In this document: positions 26,497 through 35,239 of the stretch, piece by piece
Layout: each line of letters begins with the position of its first letter
Position numbering within the stretch: position 1 is the stretch's first letter
Position numbers and translations under genes: made by a program
Assembly: GCF_028867935.1 (NCBI RefSeq)
Contig: NZ_JAPQNS010000009.1
Location: 310,001-374,000, forward strand
DNA length: 64,000 nt
Direction: 5' to 3'
From: Flavobacterium sp. SUN052
GTDB taxonomy: Bacteria > Bacteroidota > Bacteroidia > Flavobacteriales > Flavobacteriaceae
The notes under the pieces: model-generated
The model's input: only the letters and a program-made list of their open reading frames with translations
Told to the model about the DNA's origin: nothing
Database searches by the model: none

Positions 26497-26536
26497 AAAA
26501 AAAGCGGCTATATGTGAAGTTTAGCCGCTTTTTTTA
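26497..26536. terminator. Bidirectional terminator between pyc and murA
   Basis: AAAAAAAGCGGCTA / TAGCCGCTTTTTTT with an 11-base loop between convergent genes. Confidence 0.93.
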
Positions 26537-26549
26537 TGCCTATATGAAT

Positions 26550-27848
26550 TTACAACCGGATGATCTCCGCGCCAATGGCGTTCAGGCGGGTATCGATGTT
26601 TTGGTAGCCCCGGTCGATCTGCTCAATATTGTCGATGATACTGGTGCCGCTGGCCGACATAGCCGCAATCAGTAATGCAACTCCTGCCCGAATATCGGGT
26701 GATGACATGCGGATACCACGCAACTGCTGCTGACGGCCAATACCGACTACAGTAGCCCGGTGCGGATCGCAAAGGATGATTTGAGCACCCATTTCAATGA
26801 GCTTGTCAACGAAAAACAGGCGGCTTTCGAACATCTTCTGGTGAATTAACACAGTGCCCGTTGCCTGAACCGCCGTTACGAGCATAATGCTCAACAAGTC
26901 GGGAGTGAAACCTGGCCAGGGAGCATCAGAGAGCGTCATCATGCCGCCATCCAGGAATGTCTCTACTGTGTAATGTTCCTGAGCCGGAACGTAAATATCA
27001 TCGCCCCTGAACTCAAGCTGAATACCCAGTCGCCGAAACACATCGGGAATAATACCGAGCTCAGGAATACGGCAGTTTTTAATCGTGATTTCTGATTGGG
27101 TCATGGCCGCTAAGCCGATGAACGAACCAATTTCAATCATATCGGGCAGCATGGTATGTGTGCAGCCAGTCAGCGAATCAACACCCTCAATAGTAAGCAG
27201 GTTAGAACCAACGCCGGAGATTTTTGCCCCCATGCTGTTGAGCATTCGGCTAAGTTGTTGTAAATACGGTTCGCAAGCCGCGTTATAAATTGTGGTGGTG
27301 CCTTCGGCCATCACAGCGGCCATCAGCACATTGGCTGTTCCGGTCACCGATGCCTCGTCGAGCAGCATATACGCCCCTTTCAGGTGGTCGCCATCGACAC
27401 GGTAGAAATCGCCATCGTAATGGAAAGTAGCACCCAGTTTTTCAAAACCCAAGAAGTGGGTATCGAGTCGTCGTCGACCGATTTTGTCACCCCCTGGCCG
27501 TGGAATCCGGCCTTTTTTGAACCGGGCAAGCATTGGTCCCAACAACATTACTGAGCCACGGAGAGCAGATGCTTTGCGCTTATAAGCATCGGTTTCCATG
27601 TGATCCAGATTTACGTTGCTGGCCTGGAATCGGTATGATGACTCCCCAACCCGGGTTACCCACACACCCAGATCACCCAGCAAATCGATGAGCTGGTTCA
27701 CATCGCGAATGTTCGGTATGTTGTGAATAGTGACGGGTTCGCTGGTTAACAAAACCGCGCAAAGAATCTGGAGAGCTTCATTTTTGGCTCCCTGTGGCAC
27801 TAATTCGCCTTTGAGCTGACGCCCACCGGTGATTTTGAATGAAGACAT
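26550..27848 (-). CDS. murA: UDP-N-acetylglucosamine 1-carboxyvinyltransferase
   Basis: A 432-residue EPSP-synthase-type fold; KNEALQILCAVLL (~22-34) is the conserved substrate-binding start. It catalyses the first committed step of peptidoglycan synthesis: enolpyruvyl transfer from PEP to UDP-GlcNAc. The active-site loop reads PRPGGDKIGRRRLDTH, so the residue usually Cys (Cys115 in E. coli) is Asp121. The Asp form is active but not alkylated by fosfomycin in known cases. It is 45 bases downstream of the DUF4290 gene on the same strand, a pairing common in this phylum. Confidence 0.97.
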   Translation of the reverse strand: MSSFKITGGRQLKGELVPQGAKNEALQILCAVLLTSEPVTIHNIPNIRDVNQLIDLLGDLGVWVTRVGESSYRFQASNVNLDHMETDAYKRKASALRGSVMLLGPMLARFKKGRIPRPGGDKIGRRRLDTHFLGFEKLGATFHYDGDFYRVDGDHLKGAYMLLDEASVTGTANVLMAAVMAEGTTTIYNAACEPYLQQLSRMLNSMGAKISGVGSNLLTIEGVDSLTGCTHTMLPDMIEIGSFIGLAAMTQSEITIKNCRIPELGIIPDVFRRLGIQLEFRGDDIYVPAQEHYTVETFLDGGMMTLSDAPWPGFTPDLLSIMLVTAVQATGTVLIHQKMFESRLFFVDKLIEMGAQIILCDPHRATVVGIGRQQQLRGIRMSSPDIRAGVALLIAAMSASGTSIIDNIEQIDRGYQNIDTRLNAIGAEIIRL

Positions 27849-27893
27849 TGTGTACTATTTACTAATTAGTAATGGGTGCTGAGGAGATAAACG

Positions 27894-28796
27894 TTACCTT
27901 CTCCGCCGATCGTTGTTGCGTGGGCCGGCTGGGCGTGGACCACGTTCCGATGGGCCGCTGTTGCCGCCCCGGAAATCGTTGCGGCCATTGTTGTTCGGAT
28001 CGTTATTACGTCCTCCGGGGCCATTTGGACGACCTCCCGCATTATTAGGACCATTGTTGCGCCCACCGGGATTGTTCATGTTACCACGACCTCCAAGACC
28101 ATTGTTGCGACCACCGGGATTGTTATTAGGTCCTCCGGTATTACGTTGGTTGTTGCGGGGGCCGCCCGAACGTGAACCGCCTTGCTGGAAATTACCGTAT
28201 CCCTGGCGGTTGTTATTGCCACGTTGGGGTTGATTTATCCGCTGTGGCTGAGTCTGGTCGCCAGTGCGCTCACGGGGCGTTGATTCAACCAAACCTTCTT
28301 GCCGAATCAGCTTGATATCGTCGCTGAGCTTGCCGTTGGAGAGTTCAATTATGCTTTGATAAATCGTTTCATCTTCCACCGACTCCTTGTTCCAGATGGT
28401 ATAAAATGATTTCATCAGTCGAAACAGATACGATACAAACGCCCGCTTTTCTTCGGGGTCTTCGACGGCAATCGCTTTCTTGATCAACAAGTCAATATTG
28501 TGACCAAAGTGCTTAAAGCGAAGGTGGTGCGTGTTATACGGAACCGTTTGGGGCTGTTTGCCTAAAGCTTCTTCCGATGGGGGCGGGTAGGGGCTATCTA
28601 CGTCGAGGGTAAAATCCGATATGATATACAGATCGTCCCAGAGTTTGTTATAGTAATCCTGCCCGTCTTTCATGTTCGGGTGGATCTGGCGCATCAATTC
28701 AACGAGAATGTGGGCGTACCGAGTACGTTGCTCCCGATCCTCGATGTTGACCATGTTGCCAACTAGTTTTTGGATATTACTGCCGTATTCTTTCAA
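27894..28796 (-). CDS. DUF4290 protein with Asn/Gly/Arg-rich tail
   Basis: A 300-residue protein from a TTG at 28796 giving MKEYGSNIQKLVGN; other in-frame TTGs at 28850 and 28859 are possible but would run into the upstream promoter element. Residues ~1-175 are the helical DUF4290 domain (NIEDREQRTRYAHILVELMR, KHFGHNIDLLIKKAI). Residues ~180-300 are low-complexity, dominated by GGRNNGPG-type units and ending RRRR, predicted disordered and nucleic-acid-binding-like. It is encoded directly upstream of murA. Its role is unknown. Confidence 0.88.
   Translation of the reverse strand: MKEYGSNIQKLVGNMVNIEDREQRTRYAHILVELMRQIHPNMKDGQDYYNKLWDDLYIISDFTLDVDSPYPPPSEEALGKQPQTVPYNTHHLRFKHFGHNIDLLIKKAIAVEDPEEKRAFVSYLFRLMKSFYTIWNKESVEDETIYQSIIELSNGKLSDDIKLIRQEGLVESTPRERTGDQTQPQRINQPQRGNNNRQGYGNFQQGGSRSGGPRNNQRNTGGPNNNPGGRNNGLGGRGNMNNPGGRNNGPNNAGGRPNGPGGRNNDPNNNGRNDFRGGNSGPSERGPRPAGPRNNDRRRR
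27905..28215 (-). repeat. Degenerate tandem repeat encoding the Asn/Gly-rich tail
   Basis: On the plus strand the region is a run of related units based on CCACCGGGATTGTT and CCATTGTTGCG. Such short coding repeats can vary in number by slippage in frame-preserving steps. Confidence 0.7.
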
Positions 28797-28825
28797 TCTG
28801 GTGATTTGATTCGTATGAGTAAGAA

Positions 28826-28833
28826 CAAAAGTA
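28826..28833 (-). promoter_or_regulatory. TAnnTTTG promoter -7 element for DUF4290-murA
   Basis: CAAAAGTA on the plus strand is TACTTTTG on the minus strand, 30 bases before the proposed TTG start. No ideal -33 TTG is seen at 19-21 bases. Confidence 0.4.
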
Positions 28834-28874
28834 AGAACTTTACGGCGCAATCTGTTCAATCCTATCGCTTCACT

Positions 28875-29303
28875 ATGCGTTCCTTTCTATTTACTCTGTC
28901 AATAATTGGCTTTATGTCAACATCAACTCTTTCCGAAGCCCAGACTCCAGCACCTGCTCCACCTTATTCTGATGCCGTTGATGCCGGGGGGATGCTCTAT
29001 ATATCGGGGCAAATCGGCCGCCTGAATGGGCAGTTGGTTACCGAATCGTTTCAGGCCGAAGCGCATCAGGTGATGAAAAACATCGGTGAGATTTTACGTA
29101 AACGGATGCTGAATCACGATCATCTGGTGAGCGTAACTATTTACCTTAAAGACATGAAAAACTACGCGGCTATCAACGAGGTGTACCGAACCTACTTTCG
29201 GGGAAGCCGCCTGCCTGCCCGCGTGTGCATCGCCGTGGCCGACTTACCCATGAATGCCAATGTTGAAATTGCGGGCATTGCGCAAATGAAGAAGGGGAAA
29301 TAA
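28875..29303 (+). CDS. Exported RidA-family protein
   Basis: A 142-residue protein. The ATG at 28875 yields a signal peptide (MRSFLFTLSIIGFMSTSTLS, cut near SEAQ). The mature domain is a RidA/YjgF fold: PYSDAVDAGGMLYISGQIG, AEAHQVMKNIGEIL, LVSVTIYLKDM, and the key Arg and Glu in RLPARVCIAV and VEIAGIA. Cytoplasmic RidA deaminates reactive enamine/imine intermediates; an exported copy suggests a periplasmic substrate. It is divergent from DUF4290-murA and 60 bases before the MATE gene. Confidence 0.87.
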   Translation: MRSFLFTLSIIGFMSTSTLSEAQTPAPAPPYSDAVDAGGMLYISGQIGRLNGQLVTESFQAEAHQVMKNIGEILRKRMLNHDHLVSVTIYLKDMKNYAAINEVYRTYFRGSRLPARVCIAVADLPMNANVEIAGIAQMKKGK

Positions 29304-29363
29304 ATATACTGTTTTCCCTTCCGGGCCTGATTCGTCGGGCTGTTACTTTTTTAATTAACCAGA

Positions 29364-30752
29364 ATGAACATCCGTTCCCTGCGTCCCGAACTGGCTGATA
29401 CGGTCAGACTTAGCTTGCCCATTGTGATTGCCCAACTGGGTGTTGTACTCATGGGGGTGACCGACAACCTATTCGTGGGAAGGCTACTGGGCGCGGTTCC
29501 CCTTGGGGCAGCTGGGTTGGCCAATTCGCTCTCTTTTCTGGTGTCGAGCATCGGAATTGGTGGCCTGTCGGTGGTATCGGCAATGGTAGCACAGGCCAAC
29601 GGGCAGGGTGACAAAGCCGGAATCAACCGACTGTTTCGGGCAGCTTTACGAGTGGCTTGGTTGTTTAGCTTTATTTTTGGTGGGGCATCGGCACTGGTAG
29701 CCTGGTTCTTCGAGTGGTTCGGCCAAACGCCCGAAGTAACGCAGATGGGCCGTGAGTTCATGCTGATTCTGAGCGTTTCGACAGTGCCGTTGTTGTTTTT
29801 CACGGCTACCCGCCAATTGGCCGATGGCCTCCGGCAACCCCGAGTAGCCATGACCATTACCATGTCCGCGCTGGGTATCAATGCTTTGTTTAATTACCTG
29901 CTCATAACGGGAGTGGGGCCATTTCCCCAATTAGACTTGAATGGGTCCGCAATGGCTACATTGATTTCGCGAGTTTTTATGGCGCTGGCCATGCTGGCCT
30001 ACGTATACCGGTCGCGTCTGTTTCGGCCATTTTTGCAGACTGTTTATAATCAACTGCCCACAACCGACCAGGTTCGTACTATCTTGCGGTTGGGCTTGCC
30101 CGGCGGCCTAACGTTCTTTTTCGAGATTGCAGCCTTCTCCATCGCGGCCGTTATGATCGGTTGGTTGGGGGCTACTGAACTGGGGGCGCATCAAATTGCC
30201 ATCAATATGGCTTCGACTACCTACATGGTAGCTACGGGTGTTTCAACGGCTGGAGCTATTCGCGTGGGGAATGCGGTTGGCATGGGCGATGTGATCAGCA
30301 TACGCCGGGCCGGAATCGCGGCCTTTTTACTGGCAACGGGCTTCATGGCTGTATGTGCCCTTGTATTTTTTACCGCCAACGATTTTTTGGTCAGCCTCTA
30401 TATTCGCAATAACCCGGAGGTGGCTCAACTGGCTGCTTCACTAATGATTGTGGCTGGTTTTTTTCAGCTCTCCGATGGCGTTCAGGTTGTGGGTATTGGT
30501 ACGCTCAGGGGCCTGACCGACGTGAATGTACCAACCTGGATTACTTTGTTTGCCTACTGGGGAATGTCATTGCCGCTCGGCTATCTGTTGGCTTTTACGC
30601 TGAAAATGGGCGCGGTAGGCGTTTGGCTGGGCTTGCTTATCGGCCTCACCGTAGCAGCTATTTTACTCACCTACCGTTTCTTCCGCTTAGCCAATCGATA
30701 CCGGGCTAACGCATCTGATTCAGCAGCTGCTCCCGTGACGGTTTCGCCGTAA
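29364..30752 (+). CDS. MATE-family multidrug efflux transporter
   Basis: A 462-residue inner-membrane protein with 12 predicted helices and the two-fold MATE repeat. Recognisable words are VIAQLGVVLMGVTDNLFVGR in the first repeat and GLPGGLTFFFEIAAFSIAA in the second. This family exports drugs or cations by Na+ or H+ antiport. Its last 47 bases overlap the convergent 79-residue gene. Substrate unknown. Start ATG at 29364 follows a plausible gap; no upstream partner. Confidence 0.93.
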   Translation: MNIRSLRPELADTVRLSLPIVIAQLGVVLMGVTDNLFVGRLLGAVPLGAAGLANSLSFLVSSIGIGGLSVVSAMVAQANGQGDKAGINRLFRAALRVAWLFSFIFGGASALVAWFFEWFGQTPEVTQMGREFMLILSVSTVPLLFFTATRQLADGLRQPRVAMTITMSALGINALFNYLLITGVGPFPQLDLNGSAMATLISRVFMALAMLAYVYRSRLFRPFLQTVYNQLPTTDQVRTILRLGLPGGLTFFFEIAAFSIAAVMIGWLGATELGAHQIAINMASTTYMVATGVSTAGAIRVGNAVGMGDVISIRRAGIAAFLLATGFMAVCALVFFTANDFLVSLYIRNNPEVAQLAASLMIVAGFFQLSDGVQVVGIGTLRGLTDVNVPTWITLFAYWGMSLPLGYLLAFTLKMGAVGVWLGLLIGLTVAAILLTYRFFRLANRYRANASDSAAAPVTVSP

Positions 30753-30945
30753 CAGCCTCATAACGAATGCCTTCTAGGTCTAGATAATCCACAAAGTCTG
30801 GGTAATTTTCGCGCTCTACGTCGAATACGCACAAATTGGGGTAAGGTTCATTGAATGGCTCAACCTCAGTGAGAGTCGCTTTTTTCTGTAAAGCCTGATA
30901 CTGTGTAGAACTGAGATCGTCCTGCTGAATGATAAAATGCCACAT
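30706..30945 (-). CDS. Small hypothetical protein, convergently overlapping
   Basis: A 79-residue acidic protein (MWHFIIQQDDLSSTQYQALQ) with no recognised family. It overlaps the 3' end of the MATE gene by 47 bases in antisense. It is followed on the minus strand by no obvious terminator of its own. The sequence looks coding (balanced charge, no long repeats), and the start is near no other gene, so I keep it with moderate confidence. Confidence 0.55.
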   Translation of the reverse strand: MWHFIIQQDDLSSTQYQALQKKATLTEVEPFNEPYPNLCVFDVERENYPDFVDYLDLEGIRYEAVTAKPSREQLLNQMR

Positions 30946-30958
30946 GAGTTATAAATAG

Positions 30959-30998
30959 AAATCCCGGTTCTTTTCTCAGAACGAGTAAGAACCGGGAT
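30959..30998 (-). terminator. Terminator after the Lys/Ala-rich exported protein
   Basis: AATCCCGGTTCTT / AAGAACCGGGATT, 13 base pairs with a 13-base loop; on the minus strand it is followed by TTCTATTTAT. Confidence 0.8.
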
Positions 30999-31027
30999 TG
31001 GTTTTGCAACCTTAACTAATCGATTGC

Positions 31028-31357
31028 TTAGTGGTTGTGCTCAGCAACGCGGTCCGCACGCTTCGTGTTTGTTTTGGCGCCAGCCTTAACTTCCTTTGAA
31101 TTGCTTTTCATGGCTTTTTTCATAGCCTTGTCTTCTTTTTTGTGGGCCTCGGCCAGTTTGGTTTTGTCGTCCGTAACCATTGGGATCTCAACCCGGCTCT
31201 TATCATTCACGTCCTGACGTTTCTCGCGGGCCTTGTTTATTTTCTTGGCGGCCTTCATTTCTTTCTTGGCCTCCTTAGCCTCTTGTACGGCTTGGGCGTA
31301 TGAGCCTTGAGCAAACAAAAACAGGGCGCACGTAGCGGCAAAAATTACCTTTTTCAT
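31028..31357 (-). CDS. Small exported Lys/Ala-rich protein
   Basis: A 109-residue protein. The ATG at 31357 (MKKVIFAATCALFLFAQGSYAQ) gives a textbook signal peptide; the frame is open upstream to 31435 but adds no signal. The mature part is highly basic and helical (EAKEAKKEMKAAKKINKARE and KKEDKAMKKAMKSNSKEVKA), ending in HNH. No family recognised. Such charged secreted helices may bind acidic polymers or nucleic acid, which is only inference. Confidence 0.72.
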   Translation of the reverse strand: MKKVIFAATCALFLFAQGSYAQAVQEAKEAKKEMKAAKKINKAREKRQDVNDKSRVEIPMVTDDKTKLAEAHKKEDKAMKKAMKSNSKEVKAGAKTNTKRADRVAEHNH

Positions 31358-31574
31358 TGTCGTTGAGTTTATGGTGAAACTAACCTGCCAACCGGCAAGC
31401 ATTGAATTGTACGAAAAACGGCTCTCAAGTCGCAATGTTTTTGTTTAATGCCTATACTAAGTTAAATCTGGAGTTACTAACATGTGTAATCTGTTAAATA
31501 TCAGTTGGTTGACCGTTGGCTCAAAAATGGTGGCTATAGTTGAACTTCTGTTGAGTAAGCGTCCGAAGCAAAGC

Positions 31575-32780
31575 CTATAATACTTCCGGCAGTTCGACTA
31601 CTTTGATTCCTTTCTCCACTTCATAAGCCAGTAGCACGCGTCCGCCAACGGGCATCAGCACAGGCGAGGTGCTCATTTGTCCATCGGGGGTCAGGTATCG
31701 AGTGTTGGTTTGACCATTGGGTAATTGCTGACGAAGGCCAATTTTTCGGAACGCTGTCATGCCTTCACCGACCAGTTCGTCCCAAACTAACATCACCGAC
31801 CCATCGGCCAGAAGCGCTAGTTGCGGATGCTTCATAGCGCTGGTGCCAATAACAGACGTTTCAGTTTTGCTGCCGATTGAGGTGAGCCGAAGCCCTGGTT
31901 TTGAGGTTGTTCCGCTGTACCAGGTTGCCCACACGCCCTGATTGTTGGCTACCATATGAATTCCCGAATGGGGGCAGGCATTGATTTTCCAATTGTCGTT
32001 GTTGAGTACAACCGGTTTGCTAAACGTAGCGCCCCCATTGGTTGAGACCGCATAACTCATGTCGCGGGAGTCAGGCTCTTTGGTTGCTTTCACACCGGGC
32101 ACCATATCACGATAGGCAATGTGTAGGCGACCGTCGGGACCAGGCAAGAGGCTTGTCCGGCAACACTGACAGGCGTTGGAGTCAACCATAATTTCGGGTC
32201 CGAAACCACCACTTTGCAGCGTTTGCGTAAATTTCACCGAGCGCCCTTCGTAACCCGGCATTTTTTCATCGAGCCACACAATGCCAATCTGGCCGTTTGG
32301 CAAGCGAGCCATATCAGCAAAGGAATGCCCTTTACCAGGGGTTTGGTCGCGGTGAACGGCTTTGATTTCAGTCCAGTTTTTGCCGCCGTCTTTCGACTCT
32401 GAATACAGCAGGTCACTGGCGCGGGGGGCATCGTCAGTAGGCTTGGATACCTCAAACAATGCCATTACAGTGCCATCGCTTTTGAACGCAATTTTAGGCA
32501 TTCCTTCCCCGTGCGACGATATATTGGCTGGTGCCGTTGTTACCCGAATCTTGGGGCCAAAGCCTTTCTCCGACGAGGTGGCGTAAAACAATTGCATGTT
32601 ATCATCGCCCTGCTTCTCCACCCAACTCAATACCACTTGTCCTTTGTTGTCGGTGCTGAAACGGGGTGATAACGCATTATTTTTAATCTCCATTACTGAG
32701 CGGAGCGTAATGGTTTTGGGGGGCTTGGCAAACGCCATGCTACAAGCCAGCATACCAATTAGGAGTGTGATTTTGTTCAT
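31575..32780 (-). CDS. Exported Asp-box (sialidase-like) propeller protein with CxCC motif
   Basis: A 401-residue protein with a signal peptide ending at FAKPPK. Several BNR/Asp-box repeats are present (SKDGGKNWTE, STNGGATFSKP), the sign of a six-bladed sialidase-type propeller. The catalytic Arg triad and Tyr of true sialidases are not evident. An unusual motif NACQCCRTSLLPGPDGR (~205-221) holds three Cys and could bind metal or heme. It lies 21 bases downstream of the TonB receptor gene and is clearly in its operon, so a role in the same uptake pathway is likely; true neuraminidase activity is not supported. Confidence 0.75.
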   Translation of the reverse strand: MNKITLLIGMLACSMAFAKPPKTITLRSVMEIKNNALSPRFSTDNKGQVVLSWVEKQGDDNMQLFYATSSEKGFGPKIRVTTAPANISSHGEGMPKIAFKSDGTVMALFEVSKPTDDAPRASDLLYSESKDGGKNWTEIKAVHRDQTPGKGHSFADMARLPNGQIGIVWLDEKMPGYEGRSVKFTQTLQSGGFGPEIMVDSNACQCCRTSLLPGPDGRLHIAYRDMVPGVKATKEPDSRDMSYAVSTNGGATFSKPVVLNNDNWKINACPHSGIHMVANNQGVWATWYSGTTSKPGLRLTSIGSKTETSVIGTSAMKHPQLALLADGSVMLVWDELVGEGMTAFRKIGLRQQLPNGQTNTRYLTPDGQMSTSPVLMPVGGRVLLAYEVEKGIKVVELPEVL

Positions 32781-32801
32781 GATCTATATTGATTTCGATG
32801 G

Positions 32802-35150
32802 CTATTTTCCTGAAAAGTTATACTGCAAACCCAGCACGAACGAGCGCGGAGCGGCTGGTGTAAACGTGGTGCGGTCGGTGGCGTTGTTGCCCCGCGTAGC
32901 ATTGGTCGCGTATAGGACATTACCCAGATTGAGTACATTGGCGAATAACTCGATGCCGTGCCATTGGTAACCCACACGACCGTTGAGCAAATCGTAACCG
33001 GGATAACTTACAGTGTTGGTCTGGTTCTGGTACCAGCCCGACACGTGTTGCCATTCCAGCGAAGTGCGGAAGTTTTTCAACCAGTTTGGATAATAGCTGA
33101 GCTCGGTATTCCAGATCTGACGCGGAGCCGAGGGCATATCTTTACCATCTACGTTCTGGATCGCATCGGAAGCCCGCTGGCTAAGCGTGAACTCGACGAA
33201 TTTGTGAGTTGCCTGCGTGCCACCAAACCGGAAGAAAAACTGCTTCGACGGTTTATAGGTGAGACTCAACTCTATACCGCGGTGCAGTGTACGGCCCGCC
33301 GATTGATAGTCGAATGAGTTGTCGGGTTGGCGAATATTAAGTAGTTCGTTGGTGCCCGTCATTTGGTAGAAAGCCGCGTCCAGATACAACTTGTTGTGGA
33401 GCAGCGAAGCCCATCCACCAATCTCCGCATTGTTGAATAAAGCGGGTTGTAGGTTGTAATAAAAGAGATCGCCATTGGCCAACGGTTTGGTTCGCTTCAA
33501 AAAAATAGACGTCAGCGCTGGGGGCGAAAATCCCTTCGCGTAATTAGCATACAGCCCTTTAGCCTTCCCAAGGTCATAGGTGACACCCAGTTTAGGCGTA
33601 GTCTGGACATACTGCTTGCCTCCAGTGCTCTTATCTAAACCATTTGTATAATCGAACGCCATCCGGTCGTAGCGGAGACCCGCCGACAGCCGTAGTTTGG
33701 GTAGTGGCTCAAAATCGTACTGAACGTAAGCCGCTGTGTTGTGAATATCGGCCTGGTAATCGGCTAAGCGGATTTCGGGTCGTTCGCGGGTGATGGTATA
33801 TTGCTCAACCGACCGCTTATCGGCCCGAAGCTGAGCGGCCAAATCAATCTGGTAGGCATAATACGTGTTGGGCGAAAGATCGAGCGTTGTTCCGATAATC
33901 AGCTTACTGTTCAGGAAGTTAAAGCGTTGCGTATGCTGCGCAATAAACCCCAGACTTTTAAAATCGTTGCTGTTGATTTGTCCCGCAGCAGTCGAAGCGC
34001 CTACCGTCCACCGAATCGAGTACGCTGGGTTTTGTCCGACGCTGTTCTGACGGGCAAAGGCGGTGATAAACGTCTGCGATGATGCATTCCAGTCGTGTTC
34101 AAGAGTTAAGCGGGTGCGGACCGAGCGTGTTTTGCGATAGGTAAAATTGTTGGAGCTAACGTACTGACGCGCGTAAAACGCAACACTGTCCACGCTTCCG
34201 CTGGTTTGGGAGTCGTAGTCGTTATAGGAGAAAGTACCTGTTAGCCGCGTGCGCGAACTCAGCGCGTATTCGAGCCGGGTGTAATACGACGACTTATCGT
34301 AGTCGGAGCGAGCCAGCCAGGAGTCGCGTTGCCGCGAAACAAGCCCGCCCACGTACACACCAAATTTCCCCATCGTAGCTCCAGCCCCAAATTGAAGCCG
34401 CTGATACCCCCACTGATCGGCCTGGATGCCAACACGGGCGGTGGGAACAGCGGTTGGCCGCTGGGTGATAAAGTTGACGGCTCCACCCACCGCTTCGGGG
34501 CCGTAAATGGATGATACCGGTCCTTTTACCACTTCCATAGAGCTTACGGTAAACTGGTTCATTTCGAGCAGCGCGTTGTGGTTGAACACGCCCATCGGCC
34601 GGATTGGTACACCATCTTCAAGGTACAAAAAGTAAGCATTGGTGGTCATTGGTTGTCGGATGGCCATCGAATGTTGCTCATTACCCAGATTGACCATGAG
34701 CACCCCCGGTGTTTTATTAATAACTTCAAATACGCTGGATGCCTTGGTTTCGTCAATTAGTTTGGGTGATAATTTCGAGATCGCAATGGGTGCTTCAGTA
34801 CGGAGCGAAGCCTCCCGGTTAGCGGTTACGATTACGGTTTGTAAGTCTTCGGCCGCTGGTTGCAATGACAGGTGGAGGGGCTCGCCGGGTTTTACCTCAA
34901 GCGTTTGTGCCTGATAACCCACGGCGGAGACGATCACCCTCGTTTGGGAAGTCTTCAGCCGAAATACACCGGAGCGGTCGGTGATAATGCCTGCTTTTCC
35001 ATCGGCTTCCCGGATGGTCACGCCGGGCAGCGGCTCTTTGGTAAGTGCGTCGAAAACGATGCCCGTTAGTGGTTTTTCGGACGATTGTGCAGGTGAAATG
35101 AATGGTAAAAGTAGCATCCCGCTAAAAAGCAGGTATATGAACCGTTTCAT
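32802..35150 (-). CDS. TonB-dependent outer-membrane receptor
   Basis: A 782-residue receptor with a signal peptide (cut near SPAQS), an N-terminal carboxypeptidase-regulatory-like domain (~25-105; GIVFDALTKEPLPGVTI), a plug (~115-230; PGVLMVNLGNEQ, GPVSSIYGPEAVGGAVNFIT), and a 22-strand-type barrel. No SusD partner follows, so it is not a typical polysaccharide SusC pair. Length and domain order fit a siderophore, metal or heme receptor. It sits between the small HCxxxC-type gene (35240) and the CxCC propeller gene, which suggests metal or heme uptake. Confidence 0.92.
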   Translation of the reverse strand: MKRFIYLLFSGMLLLPFISPAQSSEKPLTGIVFDALTKEPLPGVTIREADGKAGIITDRSGVFRLKTSQTRVIVSAVGYQAQTLEVKPGEPLHLSLQPAAEDLQTVIVTANREASLRTEAPIAISKLSPKLIDETKASSVFEVINKTPGVLMVNLGNEQHSMAIRQPMTTNAYFLYLEDGVPIRPMGVFNHNALLEMNQFTVSSMEVVKGPVSSIYGPEAVGGAVNFITQRPTAVPTARVGIQADQWGYQRLQFGAGATMGKFGVYVGGLVSRQRDSWLARSDYDKSSYYTRLEYALSSRTRLTGTFSYNDYDSQTSGSVDSVAFYARQYVSSNNFTYRKTRSVRTRLTLEHDWNASSQTFITAFARQNSVGQNPAYSIRWTVGASTAAGQINSNDFKSLGFIAQHTQRFNFLNSKLIIGTTLDLSPNTYYAYQIDLAAQLRADKRSVEQYTITRERPEIRLADYQADIHNTAAYVQYDFEPLPKLRLSAGLRYDRMAFDYTNGLDKSTGGKQYVQTTPKLGVTYDLGKAKGLYANYAKGFSPPALTSIFLKRTKPLANGDLFYYNLQPALFNNAEIGGWASLLHNKLYLDAAFYQMTGTNELLNIRQPDNSFDYQSAGRTLHRGIELSLTYKPSKQFFFRFGGTQATHKFVEFTLSQRASDAIQNVDGKDMPSAPRQIWNTELSYYPNWLKNFRTSLEWQHVSGWYQNQTNTVSYPGYDLLNGRVGYQWHGIELFANVLNLGNVLYATNATRGNNATDRTTFTPAAPRSFVLGLQYNFSGK

Positions 35151-35239
35151 GATGAGTTACAAGTAGAATGGAATTGAAAATAGCACGTACCACTCCATGT
35201 TGCCACGGAGTAGAAAATCGACAGGTAACCAGAAAGGGA

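Noticed and set aside
31575..32780. Calling this gene a true sialidase
   Set aside because: Asp-box repeats are present but the catalytic Arg triad and Tyr/Glu pair are not evident; the operon context points to uptake instead.
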